Program-made: the position numbers and the translations under genes | Part shown: one piece after another, positions 1 through 9,154 of the stretch | Position numbering within the stretch: the first letter of the stretch is position 1 | Layout: every line of letters starts with the position of its first letter | Assembly (NCBI RefSeq): GCF_018717645.1 | Contig: NZ_JAFLHG010000011.1 | Coordinates: forward strand, 62,001-126,000 | Origin: Microbacterium flavum | Lineage (GTDB): Bacteria > Actinomycetota > Actinomycetes > Actinomycetales > Microbacteriaceae | Length of the DNA stretch: 64,000 nt | Direction of reading: 5' to 3' | Notes under the pieces: generated by a model | Told to the model about the DNA's origin: nothing | Databases searched by the model: none | The model's input: the letters and a program-made list of their open reading frames with translations, nothing else

Positions 1-213
1 GGCGATCACGAGGTCCTCGTGCCCTTCGTCCGGGCGATCGTGCCGACGGTGGACGTCGCGTCCGGGCGCATCGTGGTCACACCGCCGGCCGGACTCTTCG
101 AGGACATCGTCGACGTCGACGTCGACGAGGCCCTCGCGGAAGACCCGACGGATGCCGACGCGACCGACGGCGACGCGGCATCCGACCCGGAGGACGCGCC
201 CGAGCGCGACTGA
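1..213 (+). CDS. rimM: Ribosome maturation factor RimM, C-terminal part (5' end outside window)
   Basis: The first 70 codons in frame 1 read as the end of RimM, a 16S rRNA processing factor that binds ribosomal protein S19 and assists 30S head assembly. The visible part matches the C-terminal PRC-barrel ([10 protein letters not shown] near the start, then VVTPPAGL), followed by an acidic Asp/Glu/Ala-rich tail of about 30 residues that is likely disordered. RimM is normally followed directly by trmD; here trmD lies about 5.9 kb further on, after two nitrate genes. The start and N-terminal domain are outside the window. Confidence 0.9.
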   Translation, partial: GDHEVLVPFVRAIVPTVDVASGRIVVTPPAGLFEDIVDVDVDEALAEDPTDADATDGDAASDPEDAPERD

Positions 214-258
214 CCCGGGCCGACCTCACTGCGGCGACGCGGCGTTCGTGCGTCGAAT

Positions 259-274
259 GTGACATCGAGGAAAC
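259..274 (+). promoter_or_regulatory. Candidate GlnR-type half-box at the nitrate reductase start
   Basis: The sequence reads GTGAC, six bases, GAAAC. This is an exact fit to the gTnAC-n6-GaAAC unit described for GlnR, the actinobacterial nitrogen regulator. It coincides with the first in-frame GTG of the nitrate reductase gene. Only one unit is present rather than the usual pair, so the assignment is tentative. Confidence 0.4.
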
Positions 275-3200
275 ACCCCGAGCGACCCGCCGGAACCTCG
301 ATCGCGGATCATCGTGCTGTGGGTGCCATCGCAGAGACATCGGGAGCGTCGCAGAGCCTTCGGGCGTCGGCGTTCCGCACGGTCTGCTCCTACTGCGGGG
401 TGGGGTGCGGGATATCGGTGACGACGACCGCCGAGCCGGGGCATCCGATCGCCCTCGACAAGGCCGTCGGCGACAAGGCGCATCCCACGAATGCGGGCCG
501 CCTCTGCACGAAGGGCGCGACGCACATCGACCTGATGCGCGCGCCGGGACGGATGACGACGGCCCTGCGGCGCGCCTCGCGCGGAGCGGAGGCGATTCCC
601 GTGCGGCTGGAGACGGCGATCGACGACGCGGGGGCGCGCCTGCGCGCGATCATCGACGAGCACGGTCCGGATGCCGTCGCGGTGTACGTCTCCGGTCAGA
701 TGACGATGGAGGCGCAGTACCTCTCGAACAAGCTGGTGAAGGGCTACCTGCGCGGCCTGCACATCGAGTCGAACTCGCGGCTGTGCATGGCTTCGGCAGG
801 CACCGGGTACAAGCAGTCGCTCGGCGCCGACGGACCCCCGGGCTCGTACGAGGACTTCGAGCACGCCGACCTGTTCTTCGTCATCGGCTCCAATATGGCG
901 GACTGTCACCCCATCCTCTTCCTGCGCATGGCGGACCGCCTGAAACAGGGCGCACGGCTGATCGTCGTGGACCCCCGACGGACGGCGACCGCGGAGCGCG
1001 CCGACCTGTTCCTGCAGATCGCGCCGGGCACCGACCTCGCGCTGCTGAACGGCCTGCTGCTTCTGCTCTGGGAGGCGGGGCACGTGGACCGCGACTTCAT
1101 CGCCGCCCACACGGACGGCTGGGATGCGATGCCGGCCTTCCTCGCCGACTACACCCCGGAACGCGTCGCGCAGATCACGGGTCTGGCCGAGTCCGACATC
1201 CGCACCGCCGCCCAGTGGATCGGCGAAGCCGGCGAGTGGATGACGCTGTGGACGATGGGGCTCAATCAGTCCACGCACGGCACGTGGAACACCAACGCGA
1301 TCTGCAACCTGCATCTGGCGACCGGCGCGATCTGCCGCCCGGGGAGCGGCCCGTTCTCGCTCACGGGACAGCCCAACGCCATGGGCGGGCGCGAGATGGG
1401 CTACATGGGGCCGGGGCTGCCAGGGCAGCGCTCGGTCTTCTCGGCGGAGGACCGCGCCTTCACCGAGGACGTCTGGGGGATCGACCGCGGCACGATCCGG
1501 CCGGAGGCGGGCACCGGGACGATCGACATGTTCCGGCAGATGGCCGAAGGGGCCATCAAAGCGGCATGGATCATCTGCACCAACCCGGCCGCCTCGGTGG
1601 CCAACCGCGCCACGGTCATCGATGCACTGACCTCCGCCGAGCTCGTGATCGTGCAGGACGTGTACACGGATTCGGCGACGAACGCCTACGCCGACATCCT
1701 GCTGCCCGCCACCCTCTGGGTGGAAGGCGACGGCGTCACGGTCAACAGCGACCGCACGCTGACGCTCGTGCGCAAGATCGTCGACCCTCCGGGCGACGCC
1801 CAGCCGGACTGGATGACGATCTGCAAGATCGCCCAGGCGCTCGGCGTCGCGGACGGGTTCACGTTCTCCTCGACGGAGGAGGTCTTCGACGAGATCCGCC
1901 GGTTCCACAACCCGCAGTCCGGATGGGACCTCCGCGGGATCGACTACGACCGGCTGCGCAGCGGACCCGTGCAGTGGCCGAGCCCCCCGGGAGACGCAGC
2001 GGAGCGCCACCCGATCCGCTATCTCAACGACGGCATCAGCCAGACCCTGCACGTGAGGAGCGACGGCACGACGCCCGCACTCGCGTTCCCCACCGCCTCG
2101 CGGCGCGCCCAGTTCCTCCCGCGCCCGCACATGGACGCTCGCGAACTGCCCGACGATGACTACCCCTGGGTGCTGAACACCGGACGGCTGCAGCACCAGT
2201 GGCACACGATGACCAAGACCGGCCGGGTGGGGAAGCTCAACAAGCTGAATCCGGGACCGTTCGTCGAGATCCATCCGGACGATGCGAAGGCGCTCGGCAT
2301 CGACGAGGGCGATCAGCTCGAGATCGCCTCGCGTCGCGGCCTTTTCGTCGCCCCCGCCGTCGTGAGCGATCGCGTGCGCCCCGGCGGGCTGTTCGCGCCG
2401 TTCCACTGGAACGACGCCCATGGCCAGAATCTCACCGTCAACGCGGTCACCAGCGACGCCGTCGACGCGGCATCCTTCCAGCCGGAGTTCAAGATCGCGG
2501 CGGTGTCGGTGCGGCGCGTGGGTCCGGCGACGGTGACCGCCGGACCGTCTCCGGCGACCGCTCGCGCCGGCGGGCTCGCCGTCGCCGCGCAGGTGCTCGG
2601 CCAGACCGTCACCGCCCCGACCTTGGACGACGACGAGCGCGCGTACGTGGGCGGTTTCCTCGCCGCCCTCGACGTGAGCGTTCTCGATGACGGGTCGGTC
2701 CCGGTCGTGCCGGTGACCTCGCCGCTGCGTCCGTCGACGCGCGCCTGGGTCGACGGCGTCCTGGCCGGGGCGTTCTCCCGCACGCGCGTTCCGCACGAGG
2801 TGCATCGTGCCGACGCCGCCGCTCCTGACCCCGTGACGGTGCTCTGGGCGTCGCAGACCGGCAATGCCGAGGATTTCGCGGCCACGACCGCGGCCGCGCT
2901 GGGGCGCCGCGGTGTTCCCGCCCGGGTGCTCAGCATGATCGATGCGCGCGTCGCGGATCTCGTGGACGTGCGTCGACTGCTCGTGATCACCTCCACCTTC
3001 GGCGACGGAGGGCCTCCGGACAACGGAGCCGACTTCTGGGGCCAGCTGAGCGCCGAGGGCGCACCGGCGCTCGATGACCTGCGGTACGCGGTGCTCGCGA
3101 TGGGCGACTCGAGCTACGACGACTTCTGCGGGCACGGGCGCAGCGTCGACGACCGTCTCGGCGCGCTCGGCGCCACGGCTCTCGTGCCACGCGTGGACTG

Positions 3201-4449
3201 CGAACCCGACTTCGCCGACGCGGCATCGGCCTGGCTGGAACAGGTGCTCGGGGCGCTGACGAACACGAATGGTGCGGATGCGACGACCGTCCCCACCACC
3301 GCGCCCGCCGAGCCGGTCGCGGCGCGCCGTCTGTTCACGCGCGCGAACCCGGTGCGCGCCGCGCTCGTGACGAACGTGCTGCTGAGCGGGCCGGGGTCGG
3401 GCAAGGAAGTGCGCCAGATCGGTCTTGACCTCGCCGACTCCGGCGCCGAGTACGAAGCGGGCGATTCGCTGGGCGTGATCTGCTCCAACGCCTCCGGCGT
3501 CGTGAACGAATGGCTGGAGGCCACGGGACTCGCCGCACGCTCGGTCATCGAGCTCGACGGCGAGGAGCGCGCGCTCGGACACGCCCTGCGCACGCGCCTC
3601 GACATCACGAAGATCACGCCCGCCCTGATCGAGTTCGTCGCCGGACGGACGCCGGACACGGCACTGTCGGTGCTCACGCGACGCGAGAACAAGGCCAGGC
3701 TCGAGCAGTTCCTCTGGCGGATGCAGGCCGTGGACCTGCTTCGCGCGTTCCCCGTGATGGCCGACCCCGAGGAATGGGTGCAGGTGCTCAAACGCCTGCA
3801 GCCACGCCAGTACTCGATCTCGTCCAGCCCGAAGACGCACCCCGACGAAGTGCAGCTGACCGTCTCGGTCGTGCGCTTCCAGACCGACGCCGCGGTCGAA
3901 CGCGGCGGCGTGTGCTCCACGTTCCTCGCCGATCGGGCGGCGGACACGGCATCCGGCGTCTACCTGCAGAAGTCCTCGCACTTCCGCCCTCCCGCGAACC
4001 CCGACGCGCCGATGATCATGATCGGTCCGGGCACCGGGATCGCCCCGTTCCGGGCGTTCCTGCACGATCGCCGAGCCGATGCGCACCGCGGCCGCAACTG
4101 GCTGTTCTTCGGCGAGCAGCACGAGGCGACCGACTTCTACTACCGCGACGAACTCGAGCAGATGCGCCGTGACGGCTTCCTCACGCGCCTGGACGTGGCG
4201 TTCTCGCGCGATCAGCGCCAGAAGATCTACGTGCAGGACCGCATGATCGAGCACGGAGCCGAGCTGTGGCGCTGGCTGCAGGACGGCGCACACGTGTACG
4301 TCTGCGGCGACGCGGCGCGAATGGCGCAGGATGTCGAGGCCGCCCTCGTCGCGATCAGTCAGACCCATGGGGGGATGCCGCACGATCACGCTGTCGAGTT
4401 CATCAAGAAGCTCGCCGCGCAGCGTCGCTACGCACGCGACGTGTACTGA
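259..4449 (+). CDS. Assimilatory nitrate reductase fused to a CysJ-like flavodoxin/FAD/NADPH reductase
   Basis: This 1,396-residue cytoplasmic protein should reduce nitrate to nitrite. Residues about 35-780 form a molybdopterin oxidoreductase with a [4Fe-4S] site at C43, C46, C50 and C83, as in assimilatory Nas/NapA-type enzymes, and no Tat signal is visible. A flavodoxin domain begins near residue 859 (SQTGNAEDFA). A CysJ-like FAD domain follows, with RQYS at 1183-1186, then a nucleotide-binding lobe with GPGTGIAPF near 1253. The chain can therefore carry electrons from NAD(P)H through FMN and FAD to molybdenum without a separate NasB. The first GTG has no Shine-Dalgarno and overlaps a GlnR-like site; GTG at 319 (residue 21) is an alternative start. 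Its 3' end faces narK across a shared terminator. Confidence 0.93.
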   Translation: MTSRKHPERPAGTSIADHRAVGAIAETSGASQSLRASAFRTVCSYCGVGCGISVTTTAEPGHPIALDKAVGDKAHPTNAGRLCTKGATHIDLMRAPGRMTTALRRASRGAEAIPVRLETAIDDAGARLRAIIDEHGPDAVAVYVSGQMTMEAQYLSNKLVKGYLRGLHIESNSRLCMASAGTGYKQSLGADGPPGSYEDFEHADLFFVIGSNMADCHPILFLRMADRLKQGARLIVVDPRRTATAERADLFLQIAPGTDLALLNGLLLLLWEAGHVDRDFIAAHTDGWDAMPAFLADYTPERVAQITGLAESDIRTAAQWIGEAGEWMTLWTMGLNQSTHGTWNTNAICNLHLATGAICRPGSGPFSLTGQPNAMGGREMGYMGPGLPGQRSVFSAEDRAFTEDVWGIDRGTIRPEAGTGTIDMFRQMAEGAIKAAWIICTNPAASVANRATVIDALTSAELVIVQDVYTDSATNAYADILLPATLWVEGDGVTVNSDRTLTLVRKIVDPPGDAQPDWMTICKIAQALGVADGFTFSSTEEVFDEIRRFHNPQSGWDLRGIDYDRLRSGPVQWPSPPGDAAERHPIRYLNDGISQTLHVRSDGTTPALAFPTASRRAQFLPRPHMDARELPDDDYPWVLNTGRLQHQWHTMTKTGRVGKLNKLNPGPFVEIHPDDAKALGIDEGDQLEIASRRGLFVAPAVVSDRVRPGGLFAPFHWNDAHGQNLTVNAVTSDAVDAASFQPEFKIAAVSVRRVGPATVTAGPSPATARAGGLAVAAQVLGQTVTAPTLDDDERAYVGGFLAALDVSVLDDGSVPVVPVTSPLRPSTRAWVDGVLAGAFSRTRVPHEVHRADAAAPDPVTVLWASQTGNAEDFAATTAAALGRRGVPARVLSMIDARVADLVDVRRLLVITSTFGDGGPPDNGADFWGQLSAEGAPALDDLRYAVLAMGDSSYDDFCGHGRSVDDRLGALGATALVPRVDCEPDFADAASAWLEQVLGALTNTNGADATTVPTTAPAEPVAARRLFTRANPVRAALVTNVLLSGPGSGKEVRQIGLDLADSGAEYEAGDSLGVICSNASGVVNEWLEATGLAARSVIELDGEERALGHALRTRLDITKITPALIEFVAGRTPDTALSVLTRRENKARLEQFLWRMQAVDLLRAFPVMADPEEWVQVLKRLQPRQYSISSSPKTHPDEVQLTVSVVRFQTDAAVERGGVCSTFLADRAADTASGVYLQKSSHFRPPANPDAPMIMIGPGTGIAPFRAFLHDRRADAHRGRNWLFFGEQHEATDFYYRDELEQMRRDGFLTRLDVAFSRDQRQKIYVQDRMIEHGAELWRWLQDGAHVYVCGDAARMAQDVEAALVAISQTHGGMPHDHAVEFIKKLAAQRRYARDVY

Positions 4450-4481
4450 CGGCGGCACCCTCATCGGACCTCAGACAGACC

Positions 4482-4515
4482 GAACGGGCCGCATCCCGAA
4501 GGATGCGGCCCGTTC
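4482..4515. terminator. Bidirectional intrinsic terminator between nitrate reductase and narK
   Basis: A perfect 15-bp GC-rich inverted repeat (4482-4496 with 4501-4515) closes a CGAA tetraloop between two convergent genes. No long T-run follows on either side, but stem strength and position suit a terminator serving both genes. Confidence 0.85.
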
Positions 4516-4527
4516 CGTTCGACTGCG

Positions 4528-5943
4528 TCAGATGCGCTGACCGGCCAGTGCCCGCCGAGGAACGACGTACACGGCCAGGGTGAGCAGCATGAGCACCACG
4601 TAGGCACCGACGAAACCGTAGAACGCCGCCGTGTACCCGCCGGTCGACAGCTGGGACGCGTTGAGCACCTGTGGCACGAGGAACCCGCCGTACGCGCCGA
4701 TCGCCGAGATGAGGCCCAGCGCGGCGGCGGCCTTGCGCTGCATCGCCACGCCGTGCGCACCGCCGTCGGCGGAACGGGCGACGGCGCGGGCGGCGAAGAC
4801 GCTCGGGATCATGCGGTACGTCGAGCCGTTTCCCGCGCCCGTCGCGGCGAAGAGGACGAGGAAGCACCCCAGGAACAGCCAGAAGTTCCCGACCGGCAGC
4901 GTCCACACGAGGGCGAGGGCGCCGACGGCCATCACCGCGAAGGCGATCGTCGTGATGCGCGCTCCACCGAACCGGTCGGCCAGGCGTCCGCCGAAGGGGC
5001 GCACGAGCGAGCCGATGAGCGCCCCGAGGAAGGCCAGTGACACGGCGGCCTGTCCGACCTGGATCGTGGAGAAGTCCGGGAACTGGTCGGCGATCAGCTT
5101 GGGGAAGACGCTGGCGAAGCCGATGAACGATCCGAACGTGCCGATGTAGAGCAGCGCCAGCAGCCACAGGTGCGGTTCGCGCAGCGCGGCCGCCGAGCCG
5201 GCGAAATCGGCTTTGGCGGACGTGAGGTTGTCCATGTGGCGCCAGGCACCCCAGATCGCCACGAGGATCAGCGGGATCCACATCCACCCGGCGAGGGAGA
5301 TGCTCAGGCTCAGGCCTGCTGTGGTCGTCACGACGATGGGCACGGCGAACTGCGCGACAGACGTGCCGAGGTTGCCGCCGGCGGCGTTGAGTCCGAGCGC
5401 CCACCCCTTCTCCTTCTGCGGATAGAAGTAGGTGATGTTCGCCATCGAACTGGCGAAGTTGCCACCGCCGACGCCCGCGAGCGCGGCGACGGCCAGCATT
5501 ACGCCGAACGGCGTCTCGGGGTTGGCCACGACGATGCCCAGTAGCGTCGTCGGGATGAGCAGGAGCGCCGCCGAGACCATCGTCCAGTTGCGGCCGCCGA
5601 ACCGCGCGACCATGAACGTGTACGGAAAGCGCAGGGTCGCGCCCACGAGACTCGGGAGGGAGATGAGCCAGAAGATCTGCGACGTGGTGAAGGTGAAGCC
5701 CGCACTGGGGAGCATCACCACGACGATGCTCCACAGCTGCCAGACGATGAAGCCGAGGAACTCGGCGAAGATCGACCAGCCCAGGTTCCTGCGGGCGATG
5801 GATCGGCCGGTCGACTGCCAGAACGCGACGTTCTCGGGGTTCCACCCGTCGACCCAGCGGCCCGGGCGCCTGACGAGCGTCACGGTCTGGTCGGCCGGCG
5901 TCGTCTCGGCGGAGGGGGCGGGAGGTGTCACTGCAAGAGCCAT
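4528..5943 (-). CDS. narK: NarK/NasA-type MFS nitrate/nitrite transporter
   Basis: This 471-residue membrane protein fits the nitrate/nitrite porter branch of the major facilitator superfamily, with about 12 hydrophobic segments. The nitrate-signature glycine motif GVGGGNFASSM, followed by FYPQKEKGWALG and NAAGGNLG, is clear. A second Gly-rich signature, ATGAGNGSTYRM, lies in the C-terminal half. A hydrophilic N-terminal tail of about 50 residues precedes the first helix. The ATG start has a good GAAGGAG site about 5 nt upstream. It should import nitrate for the reductase that converges on it. The upstream region shares a spaced motif with the nirB upstream region. Confidence 0.93.
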   Translation of the reverse strand: MALAVTPPAPSAETTPADQTVTLVRRPGRWVDGWNPENVAFWQSTGRSIARRNLGWSIFAEFLGFIVWQLWSIVVVMLPSAGFTFTTSQIFWLISLPSLVGATLRFPYTFMVARFGGRNWTMVSAALLLIPTTLLGIVVANPETPFGVMLAVAALAGVGGGNFASSMANITYFYPQKEKGWALGLNAAGGNLGTSVAQFAVPIVVTTTAGLSLSISLAGWMWIPLILVAIWGAWRHMDNLTSAKADFAGSAAALREPHLWLLALLYIGTFGSFIGFASVFPKLIADQFPDFSTIQVGQAAVSLAFLGALIGSLVRPFGGRLADRFGGARITTIAFAVMAVGALALVWTLPVGNFWLFLGCFLVLFAATGAGNGSTYRMIPSVFAARAVARSADGGAHGVAMQRKAAAALGLISAIGAYGGFLVPQVLNASQLSTGGYTAAFYGFVGAYVVLMLLTLAVYVVPRRALAGQRI

Positions 5944-5972
5944 GCGAACTCCTTCGGAAGGTATGAGCCGAC

Positions 5973-6015
5973 GCTACGGAACGCGTGTTTCGGCCCGGCC
6001 ACCCGAGCGATTACC
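5973..6015 (-). promoter_or_regulatory. Candidate nitrogen operator upstream of narK
   Basis: On the plus strand three blocks are seen: GCTACG (5973), GTGTTTCG (5985) and ATTACC (6010). The nirB upstream region has GTTACG, GTGTTTCG and GTTACC at exactly the same offsets (0, 12 and 37). In the gene direction this reads GGTAAT, GAAACAC and CGTAGC, resembling GlnR-type half-sites but with different spacing. NnaR or GlnR are the likely binders. Confidence 0.5.
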
Positions 6016-6095
6016 TCTTGATCACCAGTGCGTCACCGCACGGCGGCGGCGCGCGTTAGGCCTTCGTCACACCCTCGAAACATGCGACGGCTCCC

Positions 6096-6101
6096 TACAC
6101 T
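6096..6101 (+). promoter_or_regulatory. -10 box for trmD (leaderless type)
   Basis: TACACT ends 7 nt before the trmD ATG, and no Shine-Dalgarno is visible. This implies transcription beginning at or next to the start codon, so trmD can be expressed apart from rimM. Confidence 0.6.
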
Positions 6102-6108
6102 CGAGATC

Positions 6109-6825
6109 ATGCGCATCGACATCGTGACGATCTTCCCGACCTTCTTCGACGTGCTCGATGTCTCACTGATCGGGAAGGCTCGTGCCCGCGGCATCCTGGA
6201 TCTGCGCGTGCACGACCTGCGGGACTGGACCCACGACCGTCACCGAACCGTCGACGACACCCCGTACGGCGGCGGGGCGGGGATGGTGATGAAGCCGGAG
6301 CCGTGGGGCGAGGCGCTCGACGAGGTGCTGGGCACGGATGCGGTGCTCGTGGTGACATCGCCCGCGGGGGAGCTCTTCACCCAGCGGATGGCGCGCGAGT
6401 TCGCCGAGGAGGAGCAGATCGTGTTCGCCTGCGGACGCTACGAGGGCATCGACCAGCGGGTGGTCGATCACTTCGCGGCGCGCGGCCGCGTGCGCCTGAT
6501 CAGTCTCGGCGACTACGTGCTCAACGGTGGGGAGGTGGCCGCGATGGCGGTGATCGAGGCGGTGACCAGGCTGGTGCCGGGAGTCGTCGGCAACCCGGAG
6601 AGCCTCGTGGAGGAGTCGCACGAGGACGGTCTGCTGGAGTACCCGATCTACACCAAGCCGCCGGTCTGGCGCGACCTCGAGGTGCCGCCGGTGCTTCTGA
6701 GCGGAAACCATGGTGCGATCACGGCGTGGCGGAGGGAGGAGAGCCTGCGCCGCACACGCGCGACCCGGCCCGATCTGCTGGGAGCGGGTCAGTCGTCCGA
6801 GGGGTCGACGACGTCGAGCCGGTAG
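6109..6825 (+). CDS. trmD: tRNA (guanine-N1)-methyltransferase TrmD
   Basis: TrmD methylates G37 of tRNAs using S-adenosylmethionine, preventing +1 frameshifts. The 238-residue product begins [10 protein letters not shown], typical of the family. It carries the trefoil-knot SAM site (CGRYEGID, then [11 protein letters not shown]) and the substrate motif [17 protein letters not shown]. An upstream in-frame GTG would add 27 residues unlike the family, so the internal ATG is preferred; a -10 box sits just before it. The last 37 nt overlap the convergent 3' end of nnaR. Normally trmD sits between rimM and rplS; here it is flanked on both sides by nitrate genes. Confidence 0.97.
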   Translation: MRIDIVTIFPTFFDVLDVSLIGKARARGILDLRVHDLRDWTHDRHRTVDDTPYGGGAGMVMKPEPWGEALDEVLGTDAVLVVTSPAGELFTQRMAREFAEEEQIVFACGRYEGIDQRVVDHFAARGRVRLISLGDYVLNGGEVAAMAVIEAVTRLVPGVVGNPESLVEESHEDGLLEYPIYTKPPVWRDLEVPPVLLSGNHGAITAWRREESLRRTRATRPDLLGAGQSSEGSTTSSR

Positions 6826-7925
6826 CCGCGCTTGACGACGGTCTTGATGAGGTCAGGCACCCCGAGAGCCTCGCGCACGCGCGCCACCGCCATCTCGACG
6901 GCGTGACTGCTCTCGCCCGATCGGGGGAGCGAGGCCTGCAGCACCGGACGTGAGACGACGCGTCCGGCTGCCTCGAACAGCGTGCCGAGCACGTCGACGC
7001 CAGTGCGCGAAAGCGGGATGAAGCGTCCGTCGAGAACGGCGCCGGCGCTGCGGACCTCCAGGCGGCCCGCCGTCGTCACGAGCGAGACGGCATGGCCGCC
7101 TCCGAAGTGGGTCACGACCGAGCGCACGAGCGAGCCGAGACGCCCACGTTCGGCGATCAGCGGTTCGAGCCCCGCCTCGATCAGGGGACCGGCGGTGATC
7201 GGGCCGACCGCTGCGAGGAGGAGACGGCCCTTGCCGCTCCGCGCGCGGATGTCGTGCAGCGCGTCCGCCCGTTCCGCCTCGGCGATCCACTCGTAGGCTC
7301 CCGGCGCCGAGGTGAACAGCACCGCGTCGACCTCGCCCGCGGCTGCCGACACGACCGAGCGACGCACGGCGGTCGCATCCGGCGGGGGACCCCAGCGGTA
7401 CACGGTGAGGCTCACGACATCCGCGCCGTGATCGGTGAACAGCTCGTCGAGCCCGTCGGCGCCCGAGCCGTGATGCTGCACGGCGACGCGGCGGCCGGTC
7501 ACGCCCTCGGCGACCAGGAACTCGCCCAGCTCTCCGGAGGTCTCCGACTCCGCCACCCAGTCGGCGGCGAATCCCGCCTGCTGGATCGCGCCGCGCGCCT
7601 TCGGGCCGCGTGCCACGATCTGGGCGTCGCGCAGGGCGACGTGCACGTCGTCGATCAGCCCCGCTTCGTCGGCCGCCTCCATCCACCCGCGAAACCCGAC
7701 GCCGGTCGTCACGACGAGGATCTCGGGCGGCGTACGGATCAGCTCGCGCGTGCGGGCGATCAGGGCATCGTCATCGATGTGCGACACAATCGTGAGCGCC
7801 GGGGCGTGACGCACGTGTGCACCGTGCCGCTCCAGCGCCGCCGCGAGCTCACCGGAGCGACGATCGACGGCGATCACGATGGTGCAGCCTTCGAGAGCAG
7901 AGGAGATCTGGGCGGGCGATGTCAA
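6789..7925 (-). CDS. nnaR: NnaR-like regulator: uroporphyrinogen-III synthase domain fused to an OmpR-type winged helix
   Basis: Residues about 10-265 match the HemD (uroporphyrinogen-III synthase) fold. Residues about 285-375 form a Trans_reg_C winged helix ending VVKRGYRL, as in OmpR-family regulators. This fusion defines NnaR, which acts with GlnR in Streptomyces and mycobacterial nitrate/nitrite assimilation, so a regulatory role is inferred rather than haem synthesis. The start is TTG, inside the TTGA overlap with the cobA stop codon, indicating translational coupling as the last gene of nirB-nirD-cobA-nnaR. Likely targets are nirB, narK and the nitrate reductase. Whether it keeps any HemD activity cannot be judged here. 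Confidence 0.85.
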   Translation of the reverse strand: MTSPAQISSALEGCTIVIAVDRRSGELAAALERHGAHVRHAPALTIVSHIDDDALIARTRELIRTPPEILVVTTGVGFRGWMEAADEAGLIDDVHVALRDAQIVARGPKARGAIQQAGFAADWVAESETSGELGEFLVAEGVTGRRVAVQHHGSGADGLDELFTDHGADVVSLTVYRWGPPPDATAVRRSVVSAAAGEVDAVLFTSAPGAYEWIAEAERADALHDIRARSGKGRLLLAAVGPITAGPLIEAGLEPLIAERGRLGSLVRSVVTHFGGGHAVSLVTTAGRLEVRSAGAVLDGRFIPLSRTGVDVLGTLFEAAGRVVSRPVLQASLPRSGESSHAVEMAVARVREALGVPDLIKTVVKRGYRLDVVDPSDD

Positions 7926-9154
7926 CGGAGCGCGTCACCCGCCCATGTCGGAGACGGCATCAGCAGCTCGGCGCGCGCCACATCGCCGATCACGATGACC
8001 GCCGGATTTCGGACGCCCACCGCAGCGGCGTCGCCGAGCACCTGCGCGAGCGTGGAGCGTGTCGTCCGCTGCTGCGCGGTGTGCCCGCTCTCGATGATCG
8101 CCACAGGACGATCATCCGGCACTCCGGCACCCCGTGCGACCGCGATCAGCCGGGGGAGCGCGGCCACTCCCATCAACACCACCGTCGTCACGCTCGGATC
8201 GGCGAGGGCCGCGACGGTGCTGGGCGACGTCTCGGCCTGCCCGTTGACGATGTGCACCGACGCGGCGACACCGCGATGCGTGATCGGGATGCCGGCTGCC
8301 TGCGGCACGGAGACGACGCTGGTGAGTCCGGGCACGACGTCCACGGGCACGCCCGCGGCGAGGCACGCGGCGACCTCTTCGCCGCCCCGACCGTAGACGA
8401 ACGGATCGCCACCCTTCAGTCGCACGACGCGGCGACCCGCCCGCGCATGCGCCACCAGGATCGCGTTGATCTCCTCCTGCGGCACGGGGTGATGCCCCGG
8501 CCGCTTGCCGACGTCGATCACCTCGACGTCGGCATCGAGTTCATCGATGACATCGATCGGACCGAGACGGTCCGCCACGACCACGTCGGCCTCGGCCAGG
8601 AGCCGGCGACCACGGACGGTCATGAGGTCGGTGGGCCCCGGGCCGCCACCCACCAGGTCGACGCGGCCGGCGGCCGATTTCCGCCGCCGTCGCACCGGCA
8701 GGCGGCCTTCGCGCAGCAGCGCGCCGATCGCGTCGCGCACGCGCCCGGCACGACGAGGATCGACACCCGCGTCGGAGACGACTCCCACGAGAACGTCTCC
8801 GGAGCGCGCCTGAGCAGTGAGGCGGGCGGTGCCGTGCGCGCCGTCGGACGCGTTCACGCAGAGCACGCGGAGACGTTCGGCCATCGCCGCGACGTCCGCG
8901 TCGACGCGCTGGTCGCCGGTTGCGGTGTGCACGAGCCACGCCGCGCCGATGTCGCCACGGCGCACGCGGCGGGGCGTCCACGACAGGCCGTGCGTCGCGA
9001 TCGCGGCACGCACGTCGTCGCAGACCTCCGGTGCGACGACGCGCACGCGGGCACCCTCATCGAGCAGCCGAACGAGCCGTCGGGCGGTGACGGCGCCGCC
9101 GCCGACCATCAGGACGTCGCGACCGGCGAGATCGACTCCGAGCATCGTCGTCAC
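7922..9154 (-). CDS. cobA: Siroheme synthase, CysG-like: precorrin-2 dehydrogenase plus uroporphyrinogen-III C-methyltransferase
   Basis: This 410-residue enzyme makes siroheme precursor for NirB. The N-terminal 150 residues are a SirC/CysG-N NAD-binding domain (VGGGAVTARR). Residues about 160-400 are the SUMT methyltransferase: VDLVGGGPGPTDLMT, then RLKGGDPFVYGRGGEE and the PGLTSV segment. The GTG start lies within the GTGA overlap with the nirD stop; an ATG three codons on is an alternative. A longer in-frame extension into nirD is not family-like. Ferrochelation might come from the N-terminal domain, as in CysG, but the sequence cannot settle this. Confidence 0.93.
   Translation of the reverse strand: MTTMLGVDLAGRDVLMVGGGAVTARRLVRLLDEGARVRVVAPEVCDDVRAAIATHGLSWTPRRVRRGDIGAAWLVHTATGDQRVDADVAAMAERLRVLCVNASDGAHGTARLTAQARSGDVLVGVVSDAGVDPRRAGRVRDAIGALLREGRLPVRRRRKSAAGRVDLVGGGPGPTDLMTVRGRRLLAEADVVVADRLGPIDVIDELDADVEVIDVGKRPGHHPVPQEEINAILVAHARAGRRVVRLKGGDPFVYGRGGEEVAACLAAGVPVDVVPGLTSVVSVPQAAGIPITHRGVAASVHIVNGQAETSPSTVAALADPSVTTVVLMGVAALPRLIAVARGAGVPDDRPVAIIESGHTAQQRTTRSTLAQVLGDAAAVGVRNPAVIVIGDVARAELLMPSPTWAGDALR

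Noticed and set aside
226..4464. Open frame of 1,412 codons antisense to the nitrate reductase
   Set aside because: It mirrors the real gene, is rich in Arg/His/Gly/Ala from third-position GC, and has no family motif. High-GC genes often have open antisense frames.
6789..7925. Plain uroporphyrinogen-III synthase (HemD) for haem synthesis
   Set aside because: A C-terminal winged-helix DNA-binding domain and a place in the nitrite reductase operon fit the NnaR regulator better.
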